The notes under the pieces were generated by a model, which ran no database searches, was not told where the DNA came from, and worked only from the letters and a program-made list of their open reading frames with translations. Source: Oidiodendron maius Zn (lineage: Eukaryota; Ascomycota; Leotiomycetes; Myxotrichaceae). Taken from it: DNA of 64,000 bases. This document shows, in pieces, positions 1 through 12,083 of this stretch (positions are counted from its first letter, which is position 1; the number at the start of each line of letters is the position of its first letter). Made by a program: the position numbers and the translations under genes. The stretch lies in NCBI GenBank assembly GCA_000827325.1, contig KN832878.1, positions 1,426,001 to 1,490,000 on the forward strand. Reading direction: 5' to 3'.

Positions 1-385
1 GAGTCACCAAATAGGCTCCCACTTAGTCACCCTATAGGCACCAGTGGGCAGCCTAGTAGGCAGCTGTATCGCATGTGTAGATATGCTTGAAGCCTTATAC
101 CAGCTCAACAAAAGTTCTATATAGTAAAGATATTATTACTATTATTTCTTGACCGGTATTGGGACCTTAAACACATATACTGATAGTTAGGGATAGATAA
201 GATAACTACTTCTAGCTTAGTATGGATATTAAAGGCCATGCTAACCATCGCCTTTTCAAATTCTTTCGTCTATTACTATACTCTATTACTATACGTCTCT
301 TGCTACTAATTCTCTCAACTAATCTTTAAGACTATTTAAGTGTATCGCTCCTTTTCTCGGCTCTCTTGTTTCGACTTCTGTACTT
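1..385. other. AT-rich intergenic DNA at window edge
   Basis: No gene or clear element is visible here. The DNA is AT-rich, with T-rich tracts near 280-360. It lies just 3' of the transcription factor gene, so it probably includes that gene's 3' UTR and terminator. Confidence 0.4.
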
Positions 386-2292
386 TCAAGATTGGAGCCG
401 TGAGTATTTAAGGCAATCATCATACTCATCATCAACGCCATACCCCGCATCGAGAGCCAGTTGACATTGGCTTTCTTCCTGTAGTGCTAGAGGAGTAGAG
501 CTCAAGCTTGGAGCTGTAGACGGTGGAGTAGGTGACGCAGCTGGGTAGAACAAATGTTCTTTTGCGGCTACGCGGCGGGGATTGTGACTTTGTCCTGGGG
601 AGATGGAGGAATTGAGTGAGATAAATGGCATTGTGTCATAATGGGGAGACCGGAGTGTAGGAGTAAGCAGAGTATCGTTCAAGGACCAGCACAACATCGC
701 TTTCTCCACAAACGCGAAAGCATTTTGGCGGCCTCGTATCGACTCAAAACTTTCATCATCATCGAAGTCATAGAAGTCAAAATCTTCGAGTCCTATCATC
801 TCTATGTTACAATCTTCTCTTCGTATTCTGAATGGTGGCTTGGAGCAAGGAGATGAGAGACAAAGCGTCCGATCTAAAATGAAAGCTGTCCACCAGACAC
901 GCCGCTCGAGGTTTTTTCGGCGGTAAGGGGTAGTAGACGATTGGAGATTCCGATTCAGGCCTAGAGAGTAGGCAAGCGAGATGGCCAGATTCAGGTAGTA
1001 GGATGCGTCTTTTGAGATCTCGAAACTGGAGAGGGTGGGGAGAGGGGTTGACGGCGTGGATGCGAGGACTGCGGGATGGTGGAGGGTTAGGAGCAGGAGG
1101 GATTGGATAATGGGGAGCCGGGACGTGGTTGTGTCAAAGTCGTAGAGGAGCTTGTGGGCTTTAGTTACAGGTTAAATTTTCAAGGTGAGGGGGAGAGTGA
1201 GTGATGGGAAGAAGGGAACGTACTCTGGCACGAGAGAAGAAGGCTGTTTGCGCCTGCTTGCGGGTGAGGTAGCCTTCTTCTGATAGTATTTTTGTACTTA
1301 TGAAGGCGATGCCGGCACACATTACAGCTTGAAAAAGGAGTAAGCTAATCCACTCCCTCTCAGCGCTTTGAAGTCCATCGCCCGGGCCATCTTGAAATGA
1401 AGAAGGTCCATGCTTCACAACATATAAGAATTCTTCGAGATCAAGAATCGGCATCATAGGATGCACAAACTCGATGTATGTTTTCAAGATGGCTATTTGA
1501 AACGCCTCGCTAGGGAGTGTGAGTGCGTCTCTGTGGTCGAGATATGTGAGGGAGACGGCGTCTAGGTTTCGAGGAAATGGTGCAAAGGCTCTTGGTAACG
1601 TGAGGAGAAATTTATCAACACCATCCCAGTGGCGAGGTAATGGTGCCGAGGCAAGTGGCGGGTGCAATATAGCTAGGAACTTCGAGCTGTATACAGTGGT
1701 TGGGGAAGGTAGATTCTGAAGACCCTGATGTTTTGATCGTGCCTCGAGACCTGTGGTTGGCGATATCTCTGCAAATACGTGTTCTGAGATATGAATCTTA
1801 TGAGGCTCAAGATTTGATTCCGATGTGCATCCTTCTGCATCGCCGCTCTGTTCCGTCAGATTAAAAGTCTCTGCCTCTGTGCTTGGATTGCCTTCTCTTG
1901 CTGGCTCTAAGGTAGCTGTGGAATTTCGTATTATTAGCTCTACCATTTTTTGAGCAGATCTATTTCATATCTCTCAGTAGAATTCCAAAATCCGGGAGTA
2001 ATACAACTAGCCTTTGTTTCCGGCTTAACGGTAGAATACACTCAATACCGTCATACCGACAATTACTACACGGTGCCCCATGAGCAACGATATTACACCG
2101 TACCTTCCTCACCCGACATGAAGCGCATGCTTTTGAAGATCTCGTCTTCCCTCTTCTTTTTGAAATTCGTCTCGGAAAGATTTGAGGAAATAGCTCAGGA
2201 CCGGGCGAAGTGGCAGGGGACGTGAAGTGGGGTTCGGATGAGGCATTGTATAAGTCTAGAGCTGAGAGGTCTAATTCGTGTCCTCCGTCCAT
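386..2292 (-). CDS. Zn2Cys6 transcription factor, cutinase-factor-like (three exons)
   Basis: Predicted nuclear regulator of about 593 residues. The first real ATG is at 2292; the reading frame upstream opens only with TTG. A basic stretch (RRISKRRGK) precedes the zinc cluster, which has spacing C-X2-C-X6-C-X8-C-X2-C-X6-C at about residues 56-85. The middle and C-terminal parts match the fungal-specific TF domain of the cutinase-factor type (motif VHPMMPILDLEEF; RARLLYDFD across the second splice; later LGLNRN and RRVWWTAFILDR). Best exon model is 2292-2012, 1959-1224 and 1150-386, which keeps one frame throughout. The first intron (2011-1960) appears to use a GC donor. The C-terminal tail is acidic and Ser/Pro-rich. 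It sits at the left border of the catabolic genes and may control them; that role is inferred from position only. Confidence 0.8.
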
Positions 2293-3275
2293 GATTGGGA
2301 TCGGGATAGGAATGCCCAATCCGACATTAACTTATTCTCCTGAAGCAGTGTATACCAGAATAGTCGCGTGAAAAGAATGAAGAGTCAGAGAAAGATATTC
2401 AACGAAAGCCTCCGTGCTGGGGAGACCCACTAAGGTGCATCGATTTTCCTACCAGTAGACAAATAGAACCTAGAACAACGAAATCCAATCTCGCTCATGC
2501 AGTACTTTCTGAATTTTGAGCAGAGCCTCGCCGTGAAGCGTCAGCCTTCCCCGTGGGTGTGGTGCATTATGGCACGCCTTATCCACTACGGAAGATGATT
2601 CCCGGCATTTCTCGGTAAGAGTCCTGAATATCCGAGGCCGAATATACTCAGAACACGGAGCTGGGCAGGGATATTTGAGTGGAATAATACGGAGAATAGA
2701 AGTTCCATGATTGAAGGGCATTGCGTTTCTGCGACTCTTGCCAGGCTTCTGCTTCATCGTTGTTGAACTGAACCAATTCTTGTTCTTGCTATATTAAAGT
2801 ACACGTTCCGTGCTGCAAAGCCTTATATTATTAGCATTTGAAACGTAACTATAAAATTTTGTCCATTCATCTATCTCAATTTTCGAAGTTTGTGGGCACA
2901 ATCACCGCCCGTTCTTGCCCAGTGGTATGCATCAAATTACTCTCTTCCCGTGCACCCCTTTCCACAAAGCCGACAGCTGCTTGTAGATGCATTTCGCGGC
3001 ACCGGCTTGAATCTTCATCACAAATTTGTTACATATCGCCATTTCGTACTTTGGTACCTAGATCTAGTTTTCAATCACCATCGATGAAATATCGCTAATG
3101 TGTCGGCGACCCCGAGATGCACACAACTGGTAAATTGATACACATGCCATTTCAATACAAGATTTGGGTACTTCATGCAGATTAATCGAATGGCAGCTTC
3201 AATAGCATAAACATGAGCATTATCCCTACACTAAGCTACTTTTCTCAGTTATCCAATTCGTACGGTGTTTGTTAG
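2293..3275. other. Intergenic, no supported gene
   Basis: This holds the 5' region of the left transcription factor and the 3' end of the MFS gene. A 95-codon frame on the minus strand (2470-2757) and two short plus frames (2838-3098) have no recognisable domain and no intron logic. I see no gene here. Confidence 0.4.
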
Positions 3276-5209
3276 TTAGGTTACAGTGTGTGTTTCTGGG
3301 TTATTTGAAACACTTCCCGCCTTGCTCTCGTTGTCAGCAACTTTTTCGTTGTCGCTGTTTATGATGCCCCTATCCCCAACCATGGTGCCGTGCATCTTTC
3401 TCGCCACCTCATCCGTCAAATAGTCTCCATAATCAATCGTCAAACAAGCCGCAATCACTGCAAGTAGAGCAAATGCAATCACGGAGTACCAAACATATTT
3501 GAACGCCTCGGCCGCTGCGGCCGAATTTGCTGCTTCTACTGCTGCAATGATTTCCGCATTAATTCCAGGGACTTCAGACAGAGTTCCTGCCGTCAAGTTC
3601 GCATAGAGTGATGTCAAGGATGAGGATGGGAGGCCAGCGTTGAGTGCTGCTGGTGTGACATATTCTGGAATAAATTTTCCAAGCTTGTTCGACAGTATCG
3701 TGGAGTAAATCGCAGTTGCGACACTTGCACCTCCGGAACGGATTGAACCCAGTGCCCCAAGCGCAGCTCCCAAATCCTCGGACGCACAAGCGAGTGGTGC
3801 TAATGCTAGTGAACAAGTCTCAATAATTCCCACGGAGAAACAGGCCATGAACATGAGTGCAATTCCATTCGTCTCGTCGCCCGGTCTAAGACTCACCATT
3901 GCCGCTGAGAATACGGTCAGAGATATGCAGGAACAGATGAGAATGTATCTCGACTTGGGAATGTATTGGCAAAGTACGCCGCCGACGATTTGTCCGATAA
4001 GAGTTGCTGATCCCACAATACAGGCAAGCCAGCCGTTGTGTGTTGTGGTCCCGGGGAAGAGGTATGCTACTTGTTGGGGCCATAGCACATTCATGCTGTA
4101 GTAGACGCAAGAACCTACCATGGCTGTGATGACCATTGCTAAGTAGCCTCGAGATTTGAAAAGGTGAAGCGGGAGGAGGGTATCTCCGGAGTGGACATAA
4201 GCATCTTTAATTATTAGTGAAGTTCAGATGGCAATAGCTAGGTTTACTTACCATACAAAACAAACAATATCAAACCAATTGCTCCCACAACAATGGTGGC
4301 AATTACATGCGCAGATTTCCAAGGATATGATCCACTGCCCCATGATAATCCAATCAGAAATACCGCAAGACCTCCTGAGAATAAGACTAGTCCAACAAAG
4401 TCTGTTCTTTTCAGTTGGTCTACCCTGGATCTGTTTTTGTGCAAAAGCTGGAAGTTGGGTGGATGATAGAAGGTATAGAACAAAAATACTGCCAGGCCAG
4501 CGACGATGATGTCAAGGTAGAAACTCCACCTCCACCCTGCTGCTGTATTGGTGACAAGGGTTTGGGCGATAACGGGTCCAAAGCAAGCAATCTCAAATGA
4601 GGAGAAGAAAATTGCAGAAATCCACAATGGCCGGTGTTTATTGGGTACAAGTTCAGCAATAGCCACGGTGAAGGAAATTTGTACAGCGCCAGCCAGCCCA
4701 CCGAGAAGGTTTCCTCCAATAATTGACTCAACATGAGTAGCTGTTCCAGAGACAATGGCTCCGATCAAGGCAAAGCAATTGCCGCCGATGAAGAACCATC
4801 TTCGGCCGAAGATGTCAGAGAGGCGTCCAACGATGAGAAATCCGATGCTGAGACCGAGAGTGTAGGCTAGTGCAACCCAGGTGATGTTGGGCGAAGGACC
4901 GATATCTTCATTAATGAGAAGGAGAGAGTTGGATGGCATAATCCAGCCTAGGTAGTTGGAGATGTTTCCGAGACATAACGCCTGCGACCGATGAGTCGTG
5001 GGCTTTCACCAATATAAGGGACTTACTATGACGGTCCCAATAAATCCGGGACTCATGTAGTAATGCTTTGGGAGATTTTTTCCGAGCGCATCCTCATCGA
5101 TGTCATAAGTGTCTGTATGAATTGCGACATGAGCATCGCGAAAATTCAGAGTAGATTGTTCAAGCTGCTCTTCATGGGGGCCGCTGCTCTTATCCTGTTC
5201 ACTGGCCAT
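3276..5209 (-). CDS. MFS transporter, TRI12 (trichothecene efflux pump-like) family
   Basis: Predicted plasma-membrane major facilitator with about 14 hydrophobic helices. The start at 5209 begins MASEQDK; an upstream in-frame Met at 5323 adds an unlikely leader. There are three exons, roughly 5209-5024, 4980-4245 and 4205-3276. The loop 2-3 signature GRLSDIFGRRWFF is intact, and the order of motifs (WVALAYTLG, ISFTVAIAELVPNKHR, GWRWSFYLDI) is that of the TRI12-like pumps. The N-terminus is an acidic cytosolic tail and the C-terminus is hydrophilic. Members export toxins or take up and expel small hydrophobic molecules. In this cluster it could move the substrate or a toxic intermediate. It is divergent from the SDR gene starting at 5805. 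Confidence 0.85.
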
Positions 5210-5804
5210 CTTGTGGACGAAAACCGCAAGGCTGCAGGGGTGAGGGTGAGAGTATAGAGATTTAGAGGCAAGATTGACAGCTAGGTAGATGCTAGCATCA
5301 GCTGTAACGAGATCAAGTTTCAACTTTGAGCTGCAATTCTTTGCTCGGGCGCTTGGGCATATCAGATGAGACTCACTTCAAATGCGGCCGACATATAGGA
5401 TATTAGAAAGTATTCGAGCATGATAAATGAGTTGCTGAGCAGCGCCTTCTCACTACAAAATACAAATTATTAGGAGCCTCCCGATAATTGGTGTGCGGAG
5501 AGGGTGTGCAGACGGCTCGTTACCTACATACGGGACGGACCCGGAAATGTGGATACGTCTGGCTTACCGGAATCTTGGAAAACGTTCTCCGCATTTTCAA
5601 GCCTCCAACGTGTGACTTCTCATCGTGCGGGGTCGGAACTTAACAGTAGTTTCGGAGAAGTCCGCGTCTCCTTCGTGTTCTGAAAAGGATTCTCTGGCGT
5701 TTACCACGTGACATTGTTTCGGTGATTCATGGCATCGCGATATTGTGCAGTACTTGGAGATATAGAGATCTTGACATTTGAGTGCGACATCTTCACTATT
5801 TGCA
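5210..5804. promoter_or_regulatory. Shared promoter of MFS and SDR genes
   Basis: A 595 bp gap separates two divergent start codons, so it must hold both promoters. It contains TTCTCCGC at 5585-5592, an octamer also found in two other cluster promoters (9788-9795 and 25033-25040). CGG-type triplets, the half-sites of Zn2Cys6 regulators, occur several times. No terminator or other gene is visible. Confidence 0.45.
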
Positions 5805-6887
5805 ATGGCAACAACTTTGTTGAAAGGGACTGCATTCCTGACCGGTGCAGCGTCTGGTCTATTCCTTCCTCTTCCCCACTGTGCCTTCATCAGCTGATAT
5901 CCACCAGGGATCGGTCGAGCAGCCGCGTTGGGGCTCGCGAAATACGGCATCAAGCGTCTTGCTTTGGCAGATATAAATCGTAGTAATCTCCTCGCCACCT
6001 CCGAAACCATCAAAGCACAGTACGCCAATATCGAAATTGAGGCAATCGAACTTGATGTTCGCGATGCAGAAGCCGTGGAAAGCAGTGTGCTGCAGGCTGT
6101 AAAGAGATTTGGGAGCATCGATATTGGGGTCAATGTTGCGGGGATTGAGGGAAGTGGGAAGAGGACTGATGAGTGTGAGGATGTGGACTGGACGAAGGTG
6201 ATGGATGTTAATTTGAATGGGGTTTGGAGATGTCAGAAGGCACAGGTGAGGGCTATGATGAAGCAGAAGTAAGTTTCATTCTTTTATTTATATTTGACAT
6301 TGATCCTTCAAACCAGATCACAGAATTGCTATTTTCCCTCGCATGTAAGATTGATGGACTGTTTGAAAGCCTGACATCCATCATAGAGATCTTGGGCCAC
6401 GAAGAGGAAGAGGAAATATCATAAATGTGGCCTCAATGTATGGTCTCATTGGAACACCATCTGAAATTCCGGCAAGCGCCTACGTTGCATCCAAACACGG
6501 TAGCTTCTGACTTCCGTTTCCAAATATGTCAAGTGACCTAACATCTTGACAGGAGTAGTCGGTCTCACAAAAAGCGTAAGCAGCCCTTTCAATATACTTG
6601 ACCATTCATTTAGTTGAATCGCCGTCTGATTTGCTCGACAGGATGCAACTGTATACGCTAGCCACGGGATCCGTATCAACGCCATCTGTCCAGGCTACGT
6701 CAAGACGCCACTCTTGCAAGCATTAGCAGCGAATGGGGCTATGAACAGTGAAATTGCCAAGACGCCGATGAAGAGGATGGCGGATGTGGAGGAGATAGCT
6801 GATTGCATTGTATTTTTGGCAAGCCCTATGGCAAGCTTCATGACCGGCAGTAGTTTATTAGCTGATGGTGGTTATACCATTAACTGA
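5805..6887 (+). CDS. Short-chain dehydrogenase/reductase (classical SDR), five exons
   Basis: NAD(P)-dependent oxidoreductase that interconverts a hydroxyl and a ketone. Exons chosen by splice logic: 5805-5856, 5908-6268, 6405-about 6500, then a very short exon around 6553-6577, then about 6642-6887. The cofactor motif TGAASGIG spans the first splice, NVAG follows in the middle, and the catalytic pair lies in AYVASKHG (Tyr and Lys) after NVASMYG. The C-terminal motif is CPGYVKTP, and the protein ends GGYTIN. The length of about 270 is normal for classical SDRs. It shares a promoter with the MFS gene. The substrate is unknown; a terpenoid or alicyclic alcohol would fit the cluster. Confidence 0.85.
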
Positions 6888-7031
6888 GTCAGCGACTTGA
6901 CCAGTCGCCTCAAGAATATTTGTGCATCAGTGATAAAAGCATACAAGATCATCATTAATACATAGAAGCAAATACTTGGACTCATGTTTATATGAAAGCC
7001 ACACATATTACGCATAACAACTCTCTTAATG

Positions 7032-8915
7032 CTATAAATTTGCCCTTTCCTCCTCCACCACATTCGTCTTCCCCGTAAAGTCCACCCCCCCGCTAGTTTG
7101 CTTCACGGTCCCACTCTTAGTCAATAGCCTCCTCTTCCCAGCTCTACTCGCCGGCCCATCGTCATCGTTCTCTCTAATATAGTACCCCCAATCAGCCGTC
7201 GAATCTAGCTCCGTCTGACTATATCCATTACCTAGCCATGCGAATCTGTTCCCATTATACTTTATCTCCCAATCCTCGATTCGTAAATCCATAAGTGCTT
7301 CAATATAGTGAAGTGTTGAGCCTGGCCAGAGAGCTGTAATGGGGCCGTCGGGGCGATTTTTATACCATGAACGGCAAGGATCAGCCCACACGGATTTGGT
7401 CATGAATTCGTCCTTGTGAGCGATGAAGTCAGAAATTGCTTCACGCGTTGGTGAGAACGTGTAGATGTTGTATGTTTGGTACCGATCAATGAGCTTCAAC
7501 ATATAGTCTGCTTGAGCTTCGATTGCAGAGAGAACAGGTCCATTGCCGATAGGCGAATTGGGACCAAGGAAGATAAGGTAGTTGGGGAATCCTGCAGCTG
7601 CCATTCCGAGGTAGGATTGTGCTTCGTCTTTCCATTCATCTTGAAGGTTTAGTCCGTCCGGTCCGATCAGAGGAAAGCGCGGCTTGAATGTGGTGTCGAA
7701 ACCTGTTGCGCAAATCAAGATGTCCACTGGGTATTCGATTCCATTGTCGCAGAGACAGCCTTTCTCTGTGACTTCATTGATCTCTCCGTACACAACTGTC
7801 ACATTGTCCTTCCCTAAACTTTCAAGATATCCGACACCGGGCGTCAGTCTTCGGCAACCAACTGCCCAGTTAGGAATGAGACGTTCTTCAAGGTACTGAT
7901 TTTGTAGCTTGTCTTTCATCTGGGATAAGAAGTATTCTCGAGTATCATGATTGGGTTTTGTATCCTTCAAGAAGATGCTGAATTGGCCATTCAAACCACG
8001 CTCGATGTTTTTGCGATATTCAGTCAACACTCCGGGTTTTCGCTCGAAGTCTCGTCGTTCCTCATCTGAATAGACATGTTGCTCTAATCCCTGAACTGGT
8101 GATACCCATGTTGGCTCTCGAATAAATGTTGTCACGTGATTTGCTATAGGTCGGATTGTAGGAAGGACTTGGATGCCGGAGGATCTGAAGGTGTCAGTAG
8201 AGGAATTACTGCCAAGAGAAAAAAGAACCGTCGACATACCCGTTCCCGATCAGCCCAACATGCTTGCCTGTGAGATCTACACTATCGTCCCAATTCGCGG
8301 TGTGAAGCAGAGTCCCCTTGTATTTATCCAGCCCTGGAATCGCTGGCCATCTCCAATTGTTCAAGATTCCAGATGCATTGATCAAAATATCACAGTGATG
8401 ATCAAATTCTTGATCACGCTTGCTGTCCCGAATCCTAACATCATAGCCTCCGGTCTCATCGTTCCAATATGCCCCTATTACTTGATGCTCTGTTTTGATG
8501 TATTGTTTCAGGTTGTATTTATTTGCGAATGAATCAAAATATGCGAATATCTCTCTGCTCGAAGCATAGACTCCCGACCAATCTAATTTTGGCTCGAAAC
8601 TCCATGTATAGTTGTGCGAAGGCACGTCACACGCACATCTGACCTCGTCAGTTGCGGATCCATTGCATGAGAGATTAGAACCTACCCCGGGTATCTATTC
8701 TCATACCATGTCCCAGATACTTCAGGATTTTTCTCGTACACCGTCAAAGTGAAATTTGTAAAATGTTTTTGGAGCTTGTATGCCATCAAAAGCCCTGATG
8801 CGCCAGCTCCTACGCAGATGATGTTTACATGCCTCTCGGCGTGAATTGGCCCTCCAAGACGCCGCCGTGCCTGGAGGCTAGGTGATATGTTTGTGGGAAT
8901 GATAAAGTCCGCCAT
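7032..8915 (-). CDS. Baeyer-Villiger monooxygenase (FAD/NADPH), StcW-like, copy 1
   Basis: Flavoprotein that inserts oxygen next to a ketone to give an ester or lactone. Three exons: 8915 to about 8685, about 8637 to 8250, and about 8190 to 7032. The FAD site is VGAGASG near residue 36, followed by GTWYENRYPG; the second Rossmann motif GNGSSG is split by intron 2. The Baeyer-Villiger fingerprint is YKGTLLHTANWD, with Tyr in place of the usual Phe. ATGFDTTFKPRF near the C-terminal third is typical. About 570-580 residues, normal for the family. The gene is divergent from the PRISE-like reductase starting at 10004, which fits an enone-to-ketone-to-lactone sequence. A second, diverged Baeyer-Villiger gene lies at 27530. 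Confidence 0.87.
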
Positions 8916-10003
8916 GATTACTAGAGACGGCGGGAAGATGAGGAAGATGACGGACGATAATCAGGCTGGAGAAAGTCGGTTGTAAGATAAGTTCAACATT
9001 TGAGAAACATGGCTCAAGGAAATCACAGTCCACTATCAGGAAGCCACACTGAAGTTCATATGGGCCCCAGTGGGTAGACTTACACTCCGAGCCCCAATTT
9101 GTAGATTAGTTGCCAAGGCAGAGTGGGTCCAGACCCTGGGGAAGGCGTCTCCTGACTTAGTTGATGTGTGCTGCAAGATCCAGAGGCGGGGATAACACTA
9201 CCCGTGATACGGGTAACCTTAGTCCCCTGCGGACTTTATGTCTAACAAGTGCGTTAAGATCGAGTACAAAATATGCGCTAAGAATGCACCCCTGGATATG
9301 AGATATCCAAGCCAAAGATTTGCCTCCTGGCGGGACTCTGTTTCTCGAATCAAAGTGGCCGGAAGTGTGCGATATACCCTTGCGCAGAAGGAGCAGGATA
9401 TGGAAAACGGTAGCCTCGAGAACAAGACGAAACCCGGACTAGTGAGAAGCTGTCTATCTGGTGCACGGATTCGACGGAAGAGGGGTACGTAGTAACTTGA
9501 GAAGCGGTACAATGGAGATTAGGCTCTCACTGGGATACACCGACCCCCCGAATCACCCAGGTTAGATATGCACCTGGTGCATCCTTATACCGTACCACGT
9601 GGTAACTCGGCGAGGTTACTGACTCGTCACTCCCGGAAGCGGGATCTCCAGAGCTGAATGTCGCCAGCTCCTTCAAACGCCGCGAGCTAGCGAGCTAACT
9701 ATTACTAGGCCACGCCTATACTTTCCCTATTCAAAAATGCTCCAATCGGGCTGATAAGGTAAGGGTTAGTGACATTGACGGAAAACCTTCTCCGCTACAG
9801 CCCGAATGTCCCCCAGAGCATTGTGAGCCTAAATTTCAACTAGTTCAAACAATGGAGATTCAGCCTCGAGGAAGAGGCTGCTGGTCGAGCCTTTTCGACC
9901 CGATGTTTCTCACTCGCAGCAAGGCTCTCAGTATAATGATCTGAGCTGGGAGATTTTGTGTGCTTTAATTTAATGGTTGAACTCCGACGGCTATCATCCA
10001 ACG
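8916..10003. other. Intergenic promoter region, BVMO and PRISE genes
   Basis: A 1.1 kb gap between divergent genes. It contains the octamer TTCTCCGC at 9788-9795. The middle part (9240-9490) has open frames on both strands with no domain; I judge them accidental. No RNA gene is visible. Confidence 0.4.
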
Positions 10004-11321
10004 ATGTCTGCAAACCATGCTCTGGTCTTTGGTAACGCCACCACCAAAATTCGCAATCGTCATCTAACAGATTTCTAGGTGCGAGTGGCATTACTGGATG
10101 GGCAATAACCAATGCTCTGATCAATGATTATCCGCATGACACAACGTTCTCAAAAATTACTGCTCTCACAAATCGACCATTGACTCCTGAGATAGCACAA
10201 TGGCCTCCGTCGAAGAAACTCCAGGTCGTGAGTGGATTGGATTTGTTAACTGAGAAAGGGCAAGAAGGCCTGGAAGTCGAGATGAAAGAGAAAGTCAAGA
10301 GCATTGAGACAGTTACCCACGTGTACTTTTTTGGTGAGAGACACCAGCCTCCCGACAGAAAACGTATTCATAGTCGATCAGCTTACATCATGGACCTCGA
10401 TTCCGACACTGAAATCGACATCAATGTAAAGTTGCTCAGTCGTGCGGTGGGAGCCATCGAGCAGCTCTCGCCAAATCTAAAATTCATCGTGCTTCCAACA
10501 GGGACCAAGGTAGGGTGTCGTTCTACGCCGCCTCCGTCCTCCTAACTCAGAACCAGGCCTACGGTGTCCACCTCATCCAAGATTTCCCTTTCACTCCACC
10601 ACTCTCGGAATCCCTTCCTCGTATCCCAGAGCCCCACGCCTCTCGGATGTTCTACTACAACCAAGTAGACGCACTCGCTGCAGCCTCGAAGGGCAAATGC
10701 TGGAAGTACTGCGAAGTAATCCCTGATATGATCGTCGGATTCGTCCCAAACAACAATATCTACTGTCTCGCGCAAACACTCGCTACGTACCTTTCACTTT
10801 ACGCGGCAGTAGAAGGCAAGGGAGCAGAATGCGAGTTTCCTGGAACAGAGAAGAGTTGGAAGATCAAGAGCAATGATTCTAGTCAGGACATTGTCGCGAA
10901 GTTCGCCATCTATGTAAGCTTGCACCCTGAAACTACTCATGGCGAGAGGTATAACGTAGCCGATAATGCGATTCCGGGAACGTGGGAGCAGAAGTGGCCA
11001 ATTATTTGCGAATATTTTGGTCTGGTAGGCACACCGCCTCCGAAAGGAGGCTCGGGACCGCAGCCAGGGAAGTATATCGAGGACCACTTGCATCAATGGA
11101 AGGCTTTGGAAACAGAGAAGCTGCTGCAGACTGGCAGAGTTGGTAATGAAAGGAGCTTTGGGGGTTTCCAGTATTTTATTATGACGATGTTTGATTTTGA
11201 TAGGGATTTAGATATGAGTAAGATGCATAAAACGTGGGGTCCTAGCAAGGAGGAGGCAGATGTTAGAGGTGCATGGTGGACAGCTTTTGATCGCTTTAGG
11301 AAGGCGAAGATTATTCCATAA
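10004..11321 (+). CDS. PRISE-like SDR (progesterone 5beta-reductase / iridoid synthase-type enone reductase)
   Basis: Atypical short-chain reductase whose relatives reduce carbon-carbon double bonds of enones and enals using NADPH. Four exons: 10004-10031, then from about 10079 to 10330, about 10382 to 10508, and about 10556 to 11321. The cofactor motif GASGITGWA spans the first splice. VYFFAY and then TGTKAYGVHL follow; the Tyr after GTK corresponds to the active-site Tyr of the family. The C-terminal half carries PDMIVGFVPNN and ERYNVADN, also family features. About 385 residues. The first exon is only 28 nt, so automatic predictions may miss it. Divergent from Baeyer-Villiger gene 1, which suggests reduction of a cyclic enone before ring oxygenation. 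The substrate is inferred. Confidence 0.8.
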
Positions 11322-12083
11322 TAGCAATCGCACTCTTCTTTATCTTAGCCAAAAAAGAGTGGCAGCATTGCATAACTTAGAGATGACTGTGTACTCATTG
11401 TGTAGACGCATTTTGGCAATTAGTTTCTATGCCTCTTAACCCAAACTAAGTTTTCCCAAAAGTTAGTTCTAGGGATTTAATCAATTTGTGAAGGTGGTTC
11501 TGGTAAATTCGCACAGAACGTGTGTGATCAGCGTAAAGTCCGTGGCATGTACTACCATTAGGTTTAAACTTAAGTGGACCTTCAGGGGGCGCAACGCATA
11601 ATACATTCATTGTAAAAGTTCCTACGGTAGATTTTAAAGCCCAATGGCTACTCTCAAAGTCCGCAGTCGTTTCATTCATGCAGCAGTTCTTGGCATGGTA
11701 AGCCAACATTCAAAGCCTTGACAAGGATCCTGCTAACGAGTTGAATGCAGTCTGGGGGGGGGCTTGAGAGAGGTTAGACGCACGGTTTTATGTTTCATTG
11801 CTCGACACATCCGAGGGCTTATTTACGCGATTATGAACAGATATCATTGTCATTTCTAACTTCACCATTCTTCAATTAGAAAATGTCCATGAATTTCTTC
11901 TATCTAGCTAATTGATTGATAGAACGGAAGTTTCTGCATCAGCCCTGAAACGGATTTAGGTTTATATGCCGGGAACAAGTTCGACAAAAGGGGATATTGG
12001 AGGTGCTAGGAAATAACGCCTCGTAGTAAGAGATACTGAAGGGGACGGATCATTGAGGAGGAGTAAAAAACCGGGATGCCCGA
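11322..12083. other. Convergent intergenic region
   Basis: This is the 3' space between the PRISE-like gene and the acyl-CoA dehydrogenase gene, which converge. It has a homopolymer G run near 11753-11762. No gene, repeat or RNA is visible. Confidence 0.4.

Noticed and set aside
2470-2757. 95-codon minus-strand frame
   Set aside because: No domain, no neighbours in an operon-like order, and composition as in the spacer. Probably chance.
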